Origin: Lamprobacter modestohalophilus
GTDB lineage: Bacteria; Pseudomonadota; Gammaproteobacteria; Chromatiales; Chromatiaceae
Length of the DNA stretch: 47,104 nt
Assembly (NCBI RefSeq): GCF_016583905.1
Contig: NZ_NRRY01000041.1
Coordinates: 1 to 47,104, forward strand
Reading direction: 5' to 3'
Below, one piece after another: positions 7,203 through 15,973 of this stretch. Made by a program: the position numbers and the translations under genes. How positions within the stretch are numbered: the stretch's first letter is position 1; every line of letters begins with the position of its first letter. The notes beneath the pieces were generated by a model, which was given only the letters and a program-made list of their open reading frames with translations, was not told the origin of the DNA and ran no database searches.

Positions 7203-8206
7203 CACAGCGCCCCAGCCATCGACTGATCGGTCGGCGGCTCTGGCCCAGGGTGGTGCTGAGTGGCGCCTGCTGGGTGTCGCTCCGGCGCGCCGCCTGAGTG
7301 CCCGGCATCCTCCGTGGTCGATCCCCAATCCTCCTCGCCGTAGATCTGGGTCAGCACCTCGGGACTCAGCCCATCTGGTGGTCCGTCGTAGACGATACGC
7401 CCAGCGCGCAGCCCAACGATTCGCATCATGAACTGCTGCGCGAGGGCCACGTCGTGAATGTTGACAATGGCCGCCAGCCCTCGCCCCGAGCCAGGCCCTG
7501 AGCCACGCCCGGTGTCATCGGCCCGATTGGCTTCGGCGCAGACCTCACGCAGCAGCCGCATGATCTGCCGCGAGGTCTTCGGGTCCAGGCTGGCGGTGGG
7601 CTCGTCGACCAGCAGCAGATCGGGCTCTTGCGCCAACGCGCGGGTGATGCCAACCCGCTGGCGCTGACCACCGGATAACGCATCGGCGCGCTTGTCGGCA
7701 TGCTCGGCGAGGCCCACGCGATCCAGCAGTCGATAGGCGTTCGCAATATCGGCCGGCGGAAACCGCCGCAACCAACTGCGCCAAAACGGCACGTAGCCCA
7801 GTCGCCCGGATAAAACGTTCTCCATGACGGTAAGGCGCTCGACCAGTGCGAATTCCTGAAAGATCATCCCGATTCGCCGCCGCGCGCGTCGCAACCCGCG
7901 CCGACCGAGCGCGCTGAGCTCGATCTCGTCCGGCGCAGGACTGCCCGGTCTCGCCGGCCCCAGAAACACCTGCCCGCTGGTCGGCTCGACCAGCCGGTTG
8001 ATGCAGCGGATCAGCGTTGACTTGCCGGCCCCGGACGGCCCGATCAGCCCGAGCACCTGCCCTGGCGGGACGCTGAGCGAGACATCGCTGAGTGCCAGGT
8101 CACCGGCGGGATAGCGCTTGCTGAGTCGGACCAGCCGCAGGGCGAGCGGCGAGCGAGCGTCAGGGCTCACGCGCTCGGCGCTACTTGCAGTCGTAGGACA
8201 CACCAT
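7202..8206 (-). CDS. phnC: ABC transporter ATPase PhnC
   Basis: A complete ABC ATPase: Walker [14 protein letters not shown], signature [15 protein letters not shown], Walker [14 protein letters not shown] and a switch histidine in NIHDVAL. It also has the PhnC-typical VLSGRLGY segment after the Q-loop ([13 protein letters not shown]). ATG 8206 overlaps phnD by 26 nt. GTG 8170, just after the phnD stop, is an equally good start and gives a protein nearer family length. A low-complexity tail of about 45 residues follows the ATPase core, and a glycine-rich insertion ([14 protein letters not shown]) lies near the switch region. It powers the PhnE pair at the cytoplasmic face. Confidence 0.92.
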   Translation of the reverse strand: MVCPTTASSAERVSPDARSPLALRLVRLSKRYPAGDLALSDVSLSVPPGQVLGLIGPSGAGKSTLIRCINRLVEPTSGQVFLGPARPGSPAPDEIELSALGRRGLRRARRRIGMIFQEFALVERLTVMENVLSGRLGYVPFWRSWLRRFPPADIANAYRLLDRVGLAEHADKRADALSGGQRQRVGITRALAQEPDLLLVDEPTASLDPKTSRQIMRLLREVCAEANRADDTGRGSGPGSGRGLAAIVNIHDVALAQQFMMRIVGLRAGRIVYDGPPDGLSPEVLTQIYGEEDWGSTTEDAGHSGGAPERHPAGATQHHPGPEPPTDQSMAGAL

Positions 8207-9167
8207 TGGCAGCGTCGATCTTGCGGATTACCTCCCAATGCTCTTTAAAGGTGATCGGGATGAACTGCGCTTCGCCAGACTGCTTGAATTCCTCCTGCAG
8301 CTTTGAGCCCTCCCAGGGAAAGCTGAAGAACGCATCCTTGACCTTGTCCGCAAGCTCCGGCTTGAGGTTGTAGACCACACCATAGCCGGTGGTTGGAAAG
8401 GTCTGCGACTTGTAGAGGCTGACGACCTGCTCCGGCTCGATCACCTCGCGAGCCATCATCCTGCGCAGCACCGAGTTGGCGACCGCCGCAGCGGGGTAGT
8501 CCTGATTGGCGACGCCGAGAATCGAATTATCATGCTTACCAGAGAAGACCGGCTCAAAGTCACGCTCGGCGACCAGATCGAAGTCGCTCTTGAGGATCGC
8601 CGAAGGCGCTTTGAAACCCGAGTTCGAGGTCGGCGAGGTGAAGGCCAGCTTGCCGCCTTTGATGTCGGCCACCTCATCGATGCCGCTCCCCGGGTAGGTG
8701 ATGAGCTCCATCTCATAGCCAAAGCTGCCGTCCTCGGAGGCCATCATGGCAAACGGGACGAAGCCAGCGCAGTTCACCGCCAGCGGATTGGAGCCGGTGT
8801 TGAAGCCCGAGATATGCAGGCGGCCGGCGCGCATGGCTTCAATCTGGGCAGCGTTGGATTGGACGGGAAAGAATTGCACGCGTTTGCCCGTCACCGCTTC
8901 CATGTGGGTCAGAAACTCGTCCCAGACCTCGGCATAGACGGACGGGTCCTCGACCGGGGTGTAGGCGAAGACAAGCGTACTCGGGTCGAGCCACTGCTCA
9001 GAATCAGTCGGGGCATCCGCCACGAGATCGCCGTCGGCATCGGTATAACGTGCGTCGAGTGCGAGCAGTGGCCCGGCGAGCAGGAGCAGCAAGAGGCCCA
9101 GCAGGCTAAGATAAGTCAGGCGGACAACGCTCGACAGGCTCGCTAACGATGACGGTTGGTGCATCAT
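8181..9167 (-). CDS. phnD: Periplasmic phosphonate-type substrate-binding protein PhnD
   Basis: About 328 residues. A signal peptide occupies roughly residues 1-38 (hydrophobic [20 protein letters not shown]). The mature part is a PhnD/TauT type 2 binding protein: [19 protein letters not shown], the ligand-pocket region [26 protein letters not shown] and later [16 protein letters not shown] 9167 or the adjacent ATG 9164 are both possible. It is the first gene of the operon, with phnC overlapping its end. The 230 bp between it and the divergent gene at 9402 must hold the promoter; I see no convincing Pho box. It delivers its ligand to the PhnE permeases. Confidence 0.9.
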   Translation of the reverse strand: MMHQPSSLASLSSVVRLTYLSLLGLLLLLLAGPLLALDARYTDADGDLVADAPTDSEQWLDPSTLVFAYTPVEDPSVYAEVWDEFLTHMEAVTGKRVQFFPVQSNAAQIEAMRAGRLHISGFNTGSNPLAVNCAGFVPFAMMASEDGSFGYEMELITYPGSGIDEVADIKGGKLAFTSPTSNSGFKAPSAILKSDFDLVAERDFEPVFSGKHDNSILGVANQDYPAAAVANSVLRRMMAREVIEPEQVVSLYKSQTFPTTGYGVVYNLKPELADKVKDAFFSFPWEGSKLQEEFKQSGEAQFIPITFKEHWEVIRKIDAANGVSYDCK

Positions 9168-9401
9168 GGTGCTCTCGAGGATCAAGTGAGGGGTTGGGCG
9201 CAACGGGTAGACTCGTGATGCTAGCGGCCAAGTATGACCCCTTGATGACGGGTGACGACCTGCCATCCTGATATCGCCCGCCGCAGGCCCAGCGCTCCCA
9301 CCCTGTCATCCGAGACAGGAGGCTCCATACGCGACCTGACGTGACCTCTCGGCACTAGTCGAATTGGATGCGCGGAACACTCAATACAGCGCCGATTGAC
9401 C

Positions 9402-10175
9402 ATGATGCTAACGCACAGCCCACAGACCACAGCCGCTTGGCGGCATGCCCTTTTCACCCTCTTGATCGGCTTGGCCATTGCTCAGCCAATCCTCGCCGAT
9501 GAGGCCCGGGAAGTGGCCTACCTGCAGGTGTCTTCCCAGCCCGCCGAGGAACTGCTGAAGGTGCTCCGCCCACTTGTTGGCGGCGGTACGCTGATGGCCC
9601 ATGGAGATCAGCTCATCGTGCAGGGCACGCCATCAGAAATCGCTACCGTCAGCGAGGCGCTCGAACGGCTTGACCGCGCACCACGAAGACTCATGATCGA
9701 GGTGCGCCTGGCCGAACAGTCAGCGGAGTATGACGGATCTGGGCGTCGCAGCGGCGTGCGCGTGACCGGCACCCGTCGCCAAGAGGATCTGCTGCAGCGC
9801 GTGCAGACGCTCGATGGGCGCCCAGCGCTGATTCAAACCGGCGAATGGCGTCCGGTGACGACGCTTGCTGGTGTCTGGGCACGGCAAGGTGGTGCGGTTT
9901 TTCATCACCAGGGTCAGTCGATCAACACGGGTTTCTACGCCGTCGCACGGACCCATGGCAACGACGTTACGGTCGAGCTCTATCAGCAGCACGAGCAGGC
10001 GCAACCGAATGGTCGACTGCGCGGTTCTTCCGCACAGACGACGCTGAGCGGACCACTGGACGCATGGCTCGAGGTGGGTGGCGAGCAGCGACTGCGGGAG
10101 CCCGGCGTCAGACGCTGGTCGACCGGAGACGCCGCCGAGAGGCGCCTGCAACTGCGTGTGCGTTGGCTTGACTAG
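9402..10175 (+). CDS. Secretin N-domain (NolW-like) periplasmic protein
   Basis: About 257 residues. A signal peptide is predicted by eye (residues about 12-33, ending PILADEA). Residues about 37-92 form a secretin N1/NolW-type ring-building domain: VAYLQVSSQPAEELLKVLRP, GGTLMAHGDQLIVQGT, then a helix EALERLDRAPRRLMIEVRLA. This ββαβ pattern is shared by GspD/PilQ N-domains. The C-terminal half is a beta-rich stretch I cannot name, and there is no secretin pore domain, so it is not a secretin itself. It is monocistronic and divergent from phnD. It might act as an accessory of a secretion or pilus secretin, but nothing nearby shows which. Confidence 0.7.
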   Translation: MMLTHSPQTTAAWRHALFTLLIGLAIAQPILADEAREVAYLQVSSQPAEELLKVLRPLVGGGTLMAHGDQLIVQGTPSEIATVSEALERLDRAPRRLMIEVRLAEQSAEYDGSGRRSGVRVTGTRRQEDLLQRVQTLDGRPALIQTGEWRPVTTLAGVWARQGGAVFHHQGQSINTGFYAVARTHGNDVTVELYQQHEQAQPNGRLRGSSAQTTLSGPLDAWLEVGGEQRLREPGVRRWSTGDAAERRLQLRVRWLD

Positions 10176-10370
10176 CCAGCCAAGTTGCACAGGGCGCTGG
10201 TGGCTGATAACCGCTCGACCGCGCCTCATCAGCGCCTTCGGTCCCGGTGATGGCGCACATCAGATCGCTCGCTGCGGCCTTGACCTCATCGTCGGTCATG
10301 CGCGCACCGCCCCAGTAATCGTTACCCGGCCAGGAGACCTGATCCCAGGCGACGATGCTGAAGAGTTGAC
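10172..10370 (-). pseudogene. Unidentified coding remnant
   Basis: On the minus strand the frame reads LFSIVAWDQVSWPGNDYWGG, RMTDDEVKAAASDLMCAITG and YQPPAPCATWLASQ. This has the look of a conserved protein C-terminal region, rich in W, G and N, but I cannot place the family. Upstream the frame is antisense to brnT and has no start of its own. Its end runs into the 3' end of the secretin-domain gene. I read it as the tail of a deleted gene. Confidence 0.35.
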
Positions 10371-10387
10371 TTGCCTTCGGGTATTTT

Positions 10388-10399
10388 TTGTATACACAA
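10388..10399 (+). promoter_or_regulatory. Probable brnTA promoter/operator
   Basis: TTGTATACACAA contains the palindrome TGTATACA and lies 9-20 bp before the brnT ATG, in an AT-rich island of an otherwise GC-rich region. BrnTA operons are known to be autoregulated by BrnA binding a promoter-proximal inverted repeat. Assigning this palindrome to that role is an inference. Confidence 0.35.
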
Positions 10400-10407
10400 T
10401 AATAAGC

Positions 10408-10695
10408 ATGGACATCACCTTTGATCCAGCCAAAGACCGCCTGAATATCGCCAATCATGATCTGTCGTTGGCGTTGGCGGCAGTCCTCGAATAGGAGCTC
10501 GCGCTGGTGCGCGAAGACACCCGTGAGGCCTACGGCGAGCAGCGCTGGATTGGCTTCGCGCCCATTGGTCGTGCGGTTTATTGCGTGGTGTTCACTGAGG
10601 AACGCGAGCTTTATCGCATCATCAGCTTGCACAAAGCCACGCCAAAAGAGATCAGAGACTATGCACGTTACATCGAAATCCGGCCGGATTTTTGA
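10408..10695 (+). pseudogene. brnT: BrnT-type ribonuclease toxin with an in-frame amber codon
   Basis: The frame from ATG 10408 starts as a BrnT toxin (MDITFDPAKDRLNIANHDLS, ALAAVLE) and meets TAG at 10492-10494. It then continues in the same frame with ELALVREDTREAYGEQRWIG, YCVVFTEERELYRIISLHKA and a normal end. BrnT proteins have a conserved tryptophan at this spot (LEW), so a TGG to TAG change explains the stop. Without readthrough only 28 residues are made; a GTG at 10507 could restart but would lack the N-terminal strand. BrnT is a RelE-like RNase that inhibits translation. The loss fits a toxin silenced by mutation while its antitoxin persists. Confidence 0.85.
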
Positions 10696-10951
10696 GCTAC
10701 CGAGCGCAGAGGAAGAGGCCCGCATTCGCGCGGGCATCGCTGCAGACCCGGACACCCATGAGATGACCGACAAGGAGATGGCGCAACTGCGCCCGTTCGC
10801 GCGCTCCTTAGGGCGACCGAAAGCCGACAGCACAAAACAGCCGGTCTCGATCCGGCTCTCGCCAGAGGTGGTTGACTATTTCAAAGCTGGCGGCCCCGGC
10901 TGGCAGACCCGCATTGATGCCGTACTACGTGAGTATGTGGCGTCTCACTAA
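10661..10951 (+). CDS. brnA: BrnA family antitoxin (DUF4415)
   Basis: 96 residues from ATG 10661, which lies 35 nt inside the end of brnT, the usual overlapping arrangement. The N-terminal half is a helical, acidic toxin-wrapping region (EEEARIRAGIAADPDTHEMT). The C-terminal part is a ribbon-helix-helix DNA-binding motif, KQPVSIRLSPEVVDYFKAGG, followed by GWQTRIDAVLREYV. BrnA neutralises BrnT and represses the operon. It appears intact although the toxin gene carries a stop codon. Confidence 0.88.
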   Translation: MHVTSKSGRIFELPSAEEEARIRAGIAADPDTHEMTDKEMAQLRPFARSLGRPKADSTKQPVSIRLSPEVVDYFKAGGPGWQTRIDAVLREYVASH

Positions 10952-11217
10952 CGCACGAACTCGACAACTCCACGGCGAAGCGCGGCGTTTGAGACCCTGG
11001 TCAAGACACTGATCGATGAGCCCGAGCTGCGCGCGGCTATTGATCTCTTCAGTCAGCGCCGACTCAGCAGAAGTGTTCGGCCCGCAGCTGTTCAGCACCG
11101 GGGCTCAGGCTGGGCTTGTGCCGATCGGGCGTCTGCGCGAAGCTGCCAATCATTGCTGACTCGACGCCTGCCAACACCGGTTCAGGCGTCGCCACCAAGA
11201 GGACCTGAGCCTTGTCG

Positions 11218-11598
11218 ATGCCTTGCCCCTGCGGCTCCGGACACACCCTTGCCGACTGTTGCGGCCCATTCCTGGCTGGCACCACAGTGCCGCCAACCGC
11301 TGAGGCGCTGATGCGCTCGCGCTACACGGCCTTCTCCCAAGGTGCCATCGACTATCTGCGCACCACCTGGCACGCCAGCACACGCCCCGCCGAGATCACC
11401 TCGGACCCAGCGCCGACCTGGATGGGCCTCAAGATCCTGACCACCAAGGCAGGTGGTGCCGACGACAGCGAAGGCTGGGTAGAGTTCGTCGCGCGCTACA
11501 AGATCGGCCGACGTCCGTTCCGGCTGCATGAGCGCAGCCGCTTTCTGCGCGAGGATGGGGCCTGGCGCTATGTCGATGGGGTGTTGGACCCGAACTGA
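11218..11598 (+). CDS. YchJ-like SEC-C motif protein (UPF0225)
   Basis: 126 residues. It opens with a zinc-binding SEC-C-like motif CPCGSGHTLADCCGPFL, continues with ALMRSRYTAFSQGAIDYL and has the NTF2-like region WVEFVARYKIGRRPFRLHER and FLREDGAWRYVDG. This matches the N-terminal and middle parts of the YchJ family. E. coli YchJ also has a second C-terminal cysteine motif, which is absent here. ATG 11218 is preferred over TTG 11212; an AGAGGA ribosome-binding site lies about 13 bp upstream. Molecular function is not known; SEC-C motifs in SecA bind zinc and SecB. Confidence 0.88.
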   Translation: MPCPCGSGHTLADCCGPFLAGTTVPPTAEALMRSRYTAFSQGAIDYLRTTWHASTRPAEITSDPAPTWMGLKILTTKAGGADDSEGWVEFVARYKIGRRPFRLHERSRFLREDGAWRYVDGVLDPN

Positions 11599-11696
11599 TC
11601 CCTGGCGCCTGAACCTCCAAACCGCTCATCCAGCTCCAGGATGCACCCCCCGGATCGTCAGCACCCTCGTCTCATTCATCCAGATCAACGACCATC

Positions 11697-12707
11697 GTGA
11701 CCAAAAAGACGACCAAGAAACCGACCCGCACCGAGCCACGGCCTGCGCAGTCTCTGCACGCCGCTTGCCGGGGCCACCGCACGGCGTCTGGAGGACGCGC
11801 TCGCGCAACTCAATGCCCTGCTCATGCTCAGAAACGACGCCGAAGCCTGGGAGGCCTTCGGGCGGATCAGCCAGACCGATTGGTTCGCTGACACTGACGG
11901 ACTGCGCGCCGCGGCCTTGTGTCACTTCGGTGCCTGTGCAGCCGCGCGCCTGGGTCGGGGCGATGACGCGGTCCGGCTCTGGAAACAGGCCTCGACGATG
12001 GACCCCACGCTGAAGCCTGCCAGCGCCAATCTCAACCGGTGCGAGCGTGACCAGGCGCCACCGCCCTTTCCCATCGTGCTCGAGATGTATGAGGCCCTGC
12101 CAATCCCGTGGACGAACCGGCTGAGCCGCGATGAATTACCCGCGAGCGCAAACCGATCGACCTCCCCGCGGACCTCGCGGCGCTGCTCGATGAGTCGAAT
12201 GCCTTATTCAAGCAGGGGCAGGCCGATGCGGCGGAACAGCGCCTCAACCGCATCCTGCAACGCGTGCCCACGCATGCGATCGCCCGCGGCAACCTGGCCG
12301 CTGTGCGCACGCTGCAAGGACGCCATGCCGAGGCGATGCAATTGCTGCAAGACCTGGTCGCCGACCACCCGGATTACCTCTTGGGCCGCTGCAATCTGGC
12401 GCAGATGCTGCTTGAACAGGACGCGATCGACGACGCCCACGCCCTGCTGGTCGGCCTGATCGAGCGCGAGCAGCTGCATATCCAGGAGGCGTTTGCGCTC
12501 TACGGCGCGCTGGCCAGGGTGCACCAGGCCAAGGGCGAAACGGATGCGGTGCAGACACTGCTGTCCCATCTGCAATCCATGGTCGAGGACGAGGACGATG
12601 AACGCCGATTCCGGCAACTGAAACGCGCGATCGATCGGCCTAATCTCCTGCAGGAATTCAGCGAACATCTCGCATCGTTGGTGGGACCGGGCGCGAAGCG
12701 TCCGTGA
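11697..12707 (+). pseudogene. TPR-repeat protein gene with frameshifts
   Basis: Three frames must be joined. GTG 11697 starts a lysine/threonine-rich N-terminus. From about 11755 the likeness moves to the frame LEDALAQLNALLMLRNDAEA...GLRAAALCHFGACAAARLGR, and from about 12140 to RKPIDLPADLAALLDESNAL...GQADAAEQRLNRILQRVPTH. The last frame continues with good tetratricopeptide helices (ARGNLAAVRTLQGRHAEAMQ, LGRCNLAQMLLEQ) to the stop at 12707. The protein would be about 330 residues of tandem TPR-like repeats for protein binding. At least two frameshifts, probably with a small deletion near 12130, make it inactive unless they are sequencing errors. Confidence 0.65.
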
Positions 12708-12709
12708 GG

Positions 12710-12958
12710 ATGCTGCTTGTTGGGCAGGACAGTCAGTCGGCGCGACATCTGTTTGCCGATCAGCCCCTCGGGGAGCTTGCCTCACTGCGCTGGCAGTCTC
12801 GGATGATTGTCGTGGAAGGGCAGATACCGGATGCGATCGCATGCCTGCGGGCAGCGCAGCCCGCGATCGATGCGCGTGACTTCCTCTGGTTCGTGCAGGG
12901 TCAGGCATCCTTGCAGACCAACTATTCTGGGCCGCTCGAGGCCGCTTCATCACAGCGC
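12710..12958 (+). pseudogene. Possible DUF4174-like fragment
   Basis: The frame from ATG 12710 reads LGELASLRWQSRMIVVEGQI, then IDARDFLWFVQGQASLQTNY. An RWQ.R motif followed by a hydrophobic strand and a later ARD/ERD strand is reminiscent of the DUF4174 thioredoxin-like family. The frame remains open far beyond 12958 but only because it is antisense to the hydrolase gene. The recognisable part stops where the hydrolase stop codon begins, so this is probably a truncated gene. Confidence 0.3.
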
Positions 12959-13561
12959 TCAGCGATCGGCGTGCCGATCCAGAAAGGCCTGAACCACGGC
13001 TCGATAAGCCGCCGGCGCTTCGACGTGCGCCAGATGCGAGCAGCCCTCGAGCAGCGTCCACTCGGCATGGGGCAGACCCTCAAGCAGGACTTGGTTGATC
13101 CTGGGCGTCGACTCGTCGAACTCGCCGGAGATCAGCAAGACCGGAACCTGGATCTCACTGAGCCGCGCGGTGCGATCCCAGTCCTTGAGATTGCCAGTGA
13201 TGTGGAACTCGCTCGGCCCCCACATGACGTTGTAGGGCTGACCGATCTGCTCAAACGCGCGCTGAACGGACGCGGGCCAAGTCTCGAGCCGAATCACGTG
13301 GCGGCGGTAGAAGGCCATCATCGCCTCCTGGTAGGCCGCGCTATCGGTGCTGCCGGCGGCTTCCTGCTGATCGAGCACCGCGCGCACCTCGGCGCTGAGC
13401 TGCGCGCGCAAGCGGTGGGTCTCCTCGCCCCAGAGCGGCGCGCTGGGCGTGCTGTTGGCGAGGATCAGCCCTTGCAGACCGAGCGGCTGGGTGAGCGCGT
13501 ACTCGATCGCCAGCATGCCACCCCAGGATTGGCCGAGGATGACGGTCGCGGATGCGCTCAA
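12959..13561 (-). pseudogene. Alpha/beta hydrolase (proline iminopeptidase-like), N-terminally truncated
   Basis: About 200 residues hold the nucleophile elbow GQSWGGMLAIEYA, the helical cap with YRRHVIRLETWP and the MWGPSEFHITGNL block of proline-iminopeptidase-type hydrolases, the acidic residue in LLISGEFDESTP and the catalytic histidine in GCSHLAHVE. The usual first ~100 residues, with the HGGPG oxyanion loop, are missing. The sequence starts abruptly 5 bp from the stop of the PhoD-like gene. All three catalytic residues are present, but the fold lacks its first strands, so it should be inactive. Confidence 0.75.
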
Positions 13562-13565
13562 CGCC

Positions 13566-15665
13566 CTATCGAGTAAAGATCACAGCCGACCCATCGGTAA
13601 GTAGCTCGCGAATCCGCCAGGGTCGGCCATCCACATCCAGCTCGACCAGGCCAATACCACTGCCATTGAGCAGGCGCCGACCGCTCGCGGCCCCCTCGGG
13701 CTTACGCGGCAGGATGCGCAGACGCCGTCGACGGGTGAAGACATTCAGCGGTGAGCTGGGGGCAAAGAGCCAGTGATCGAGCCGATCGAGCACAGCGAGC
13801 AGGCGCTCTGGGAAGGCATTGCGCACGCCGCTACTGGTGATCTGCCAGACCTCTGGTCCGCGGCTGCGCCCGCGCAGTTCTACGTCGTAGACGAAGGAGT
13901 AATGCACGTCGCCCGAGAGGATGACGAAGTGCTCTGGTGTTTGTGGATGGCGGAAGATGTTCAACAAGCTGTGCGCCGCGCCGGAATGCGCCATCCAGTT
14001 CTCGGCATCGACCATCAGCGGAAAGCCGAGCCAGGTGAAGACGCGCTGGATGGTCTCGATCAGCTTGACGCCGAAGATCGGCGCCGGCGAGACCAGCAGC
14101 ACCGCCGGCAGGCCGCGCAGGCGCTGCTGCAGATCGGTCAGCGCCTCCCAATCGAGCAGACCCGAGGGCTTGCTCGCCGCCGACTCCGAGCGCCAGCGAT
14201 GGGTGCGGCTGTCGATGACGACCAGCGGTGGCGTCGTCGGCCAGTCATAATGCCAATCGCCGAAGCGTAACAGGCGCTGCACGCAGGCCTCGTGCTCGGC
14301 GCTGCCGGGATCATCGAGGCTGCGTTGCAGGCCTGCGAGCAAGTCATCGCTGAAGGCCTCGGGGCGATTGCCCCAGCCTTGATGGATCAGATAGCCGATC
14401 AGGGCATTGCCGATCACCCGCCGCGAGAGCGCATGGCCATAGGCCACCTCCTCCCAGGCGCGGCTCAGATTCCAGTCATCGGTGACGTCATGATCATCGA
14501 AGATCATCGCTACTGGGAGATGGGCCAGCAGCCGACGCACGGCCGGCAGCGCGGCGATGAAGGCATCGAGCGTGGCACGCTCCTGCGCGAATTGTGCCCG
14601 TTGCGCCTTCGTCAGGCTGGCGGGTGGATCGAGGTTGAGCCCGTGCCAGGGCGCGGGCGAGAACACCAGCAGGTACATCGCCAGCATCTCGCCCAGGCTG
14701 ATCAGGTGGTTGTGGGCATTGGCGCTGGTGAAGATGGGCTTCTCAACGCCGCCGAACAGCACTTCGAGCAGGGCCGCGCTGTGGCGCTGCCGCGGTAGCA
14801 GCCACTCGCGACGGTAGTAGCCATCTCGGTGTGCATAGAGCGAGCGCGCATCGACGACGCCGCTCTGCGTCAACTCCGGCAGCGACTCGTCCGGCAGGCC
14901 TAAGCGCTCGATCAGCGCATGGATCGCGCGCAGCATCGGGCCGGCAACATCGTCCATATAAACCTGATCGCCTGAGAGCATCAGTAGCGATGGCCAGGCC
15001 GACATGGCGTCTGCGTCCTGCACGCTCGCTGTTGCTGGATTCGGTGCCGCCGTGGACGGTACTGCCGAGGCCGATGCTGCCGTGGTTGGTTCTGCAGGGG
15101 GCGGCGGTGCTGTTGGATTCGGTGTGGCCAGGCTTGGCGACCCAGCCAGCAGATCGGCGAGCCACTGGTCAGCCCGCGCCAGTCCATCCCCGCCGGGATG
15201 ATGCGGCTTGCGGCAGGAGCCATGCAGCAGCGAGTGGACCTGAGCCGGCACCTTGAAGCCTGGCGAGGACTGGCCCGGATAGCAGAGATCAGGCGCCCAG
15301 TCGGCGCTGTCCTGCCAGGGTTGCTCGGGTTCCGCGAGCGGCTTCAGGGCCAAGCGATAGGCAATCCAGTGCTCAGCTGGCAGCGGTTGCGTAAGCCTCA
15401 GATCGATGAGCACATAGTGCAGCGCGCTGCCGGCGCGCAGCAGTCGGCAGGATGGATCGCCAGGCTCTAGGATGTAAGTTTGTGCTGAAGGCTGGCGATC
15501 GTCGGGCTCCAGGAGCGATTCCAGTGGTGGTTGTGGCTCCCAAGCCAGCTCCAGGCGCACACGCACCGGCGCGCGCACCGCGAGCCAGAGACTGACCCGG
15601 TCACGGAGTACGCGACGCAGGATGGGGCCGGCCCAGACCAACGGTGATGCGACAGTATTCTGCAT
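13566..15665 (-). CDS. PhoD-like metallophosphoesterase
   Basis: About 699 residues from ATG 15665 (a GTG at 15674 would add three). An N-terminal beta-sandwich (SPLVWAGPILRRVLRDRVSL) is followed by a PhoD-like phosphatase domain with metal-site motifs: HGSCRKP, LLMLSGDQVYMDD, MIFDDHDVTDDWN, and VILSGDVHYSF near the end. PhoD-type enzymes hydrolyse phosphodiesters or monoesters with a Ca/Fe centre. No Tat or Sec signal is visible, so it may be cytoplasmic. A low-complexity insertion rich in P, A, S and T (about residues 180-225) sits between two conserved blocks. It stands alone; the truncated hydrolase abuts its 3' end. Confidence 0.8.
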   Translation of the reverse strand: MQNTVASPLVWAGPILRRVLRDRVSLWLAVRAPVRVRLELAWEPQPPLESLLEPDDRQPSAQTYILEPGDPSCRLLRAGSALHYVLIDLRLTQPLPAEHWIAYRLALKPLAEPEQPWQDSADWAPDLCYPGQSSPGFKVPAQVHSLLHGSCRKPHHPGGDGLARADQWLADLLAGSPSLATPNPTAPPPPAEPTTAASASAVPSTAAPNPATASVQDADAMSAWPSLLMLSGDQVYMDDVAGPMLRAIHALIERLGLPDESLPELTQSGVVDARSLYAHRDGYYRREWLLPRQRHSAALLEVLFGGVEKPIFTSANAHNHLISLGEMLAMYLLVFSPAPWHGLNLDPPASLTKAQRAQFAQERATLDAFIAALPAVRRLLAHLPVAMIFDDHDVTDDWNLSRAWEEVAYGHALSRRVIGNALIGYLIHQGWGNRPEAFSDDLLAGLQRSLDDPGSAEHEACVQRLLRFGDWHYDWPTTPPLVVIDSRTHRWRSESAASKPSGLLDWEALTDLQQRLRGLPAVLLVSPAPIFGVKLIETIQRVFTWLGFPLMVDAENWMAHSGAAHSLLNIFRHPQTPEHFVILSGDVHYSFVYDVELRGRSRGPEVWQITSSGVRNAFPERLLAVLDRLDHWLFAPSSPLNVFTRRRRLRILPRKPEGAASGRRLLNGSGIGLVELDVDGRPWRIRELLTDGSAVIFTR

Positions 15666-15973
15666 GAGCGGCACGTCATTCGATCGGCGCCCGTCGGATG
15701 TGTTTCGGCGCTGTCGGAGTCACGAAAAGACAGCATTGGTCGCTGACGGGCGTGCACCGTGCCAACCATCACCGTCCTAAGGCGGAGTCATGCCCGTTAG
15801 TCTGGAAGACGACGCCGAATGCGTCAAATTCAGCGACGACGAGTCTTCTCCGGTCTCGAGCTTTGTCCGATCGCGGATGACTGGCCCGGCGTTTGCCTTG
15901 AGGTGGGGGCGCCGAGCGGCAGTCGGTCATCCTGCCGATGGTGATCGCCTGCGGAGGCGTATCGCATCCCTGC
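15666..15973. other. Intergenic region without a recognisable gene
   Basis: About 300 bp between the PhoD-like gene start and the rsgA stop. It has only short open frames without motifs. It presumably holds the promoter for the PhoD-like gene. I could not pick out a convincing promoter or terminator. Confidence 0.4.

Noticed and set aside
12960-13576. Extension of the 12704 ORF to 290 residues
   Set aside because: Beyond 12958 it is antisense to the alpha/beta hydrolase with its clear motifs.
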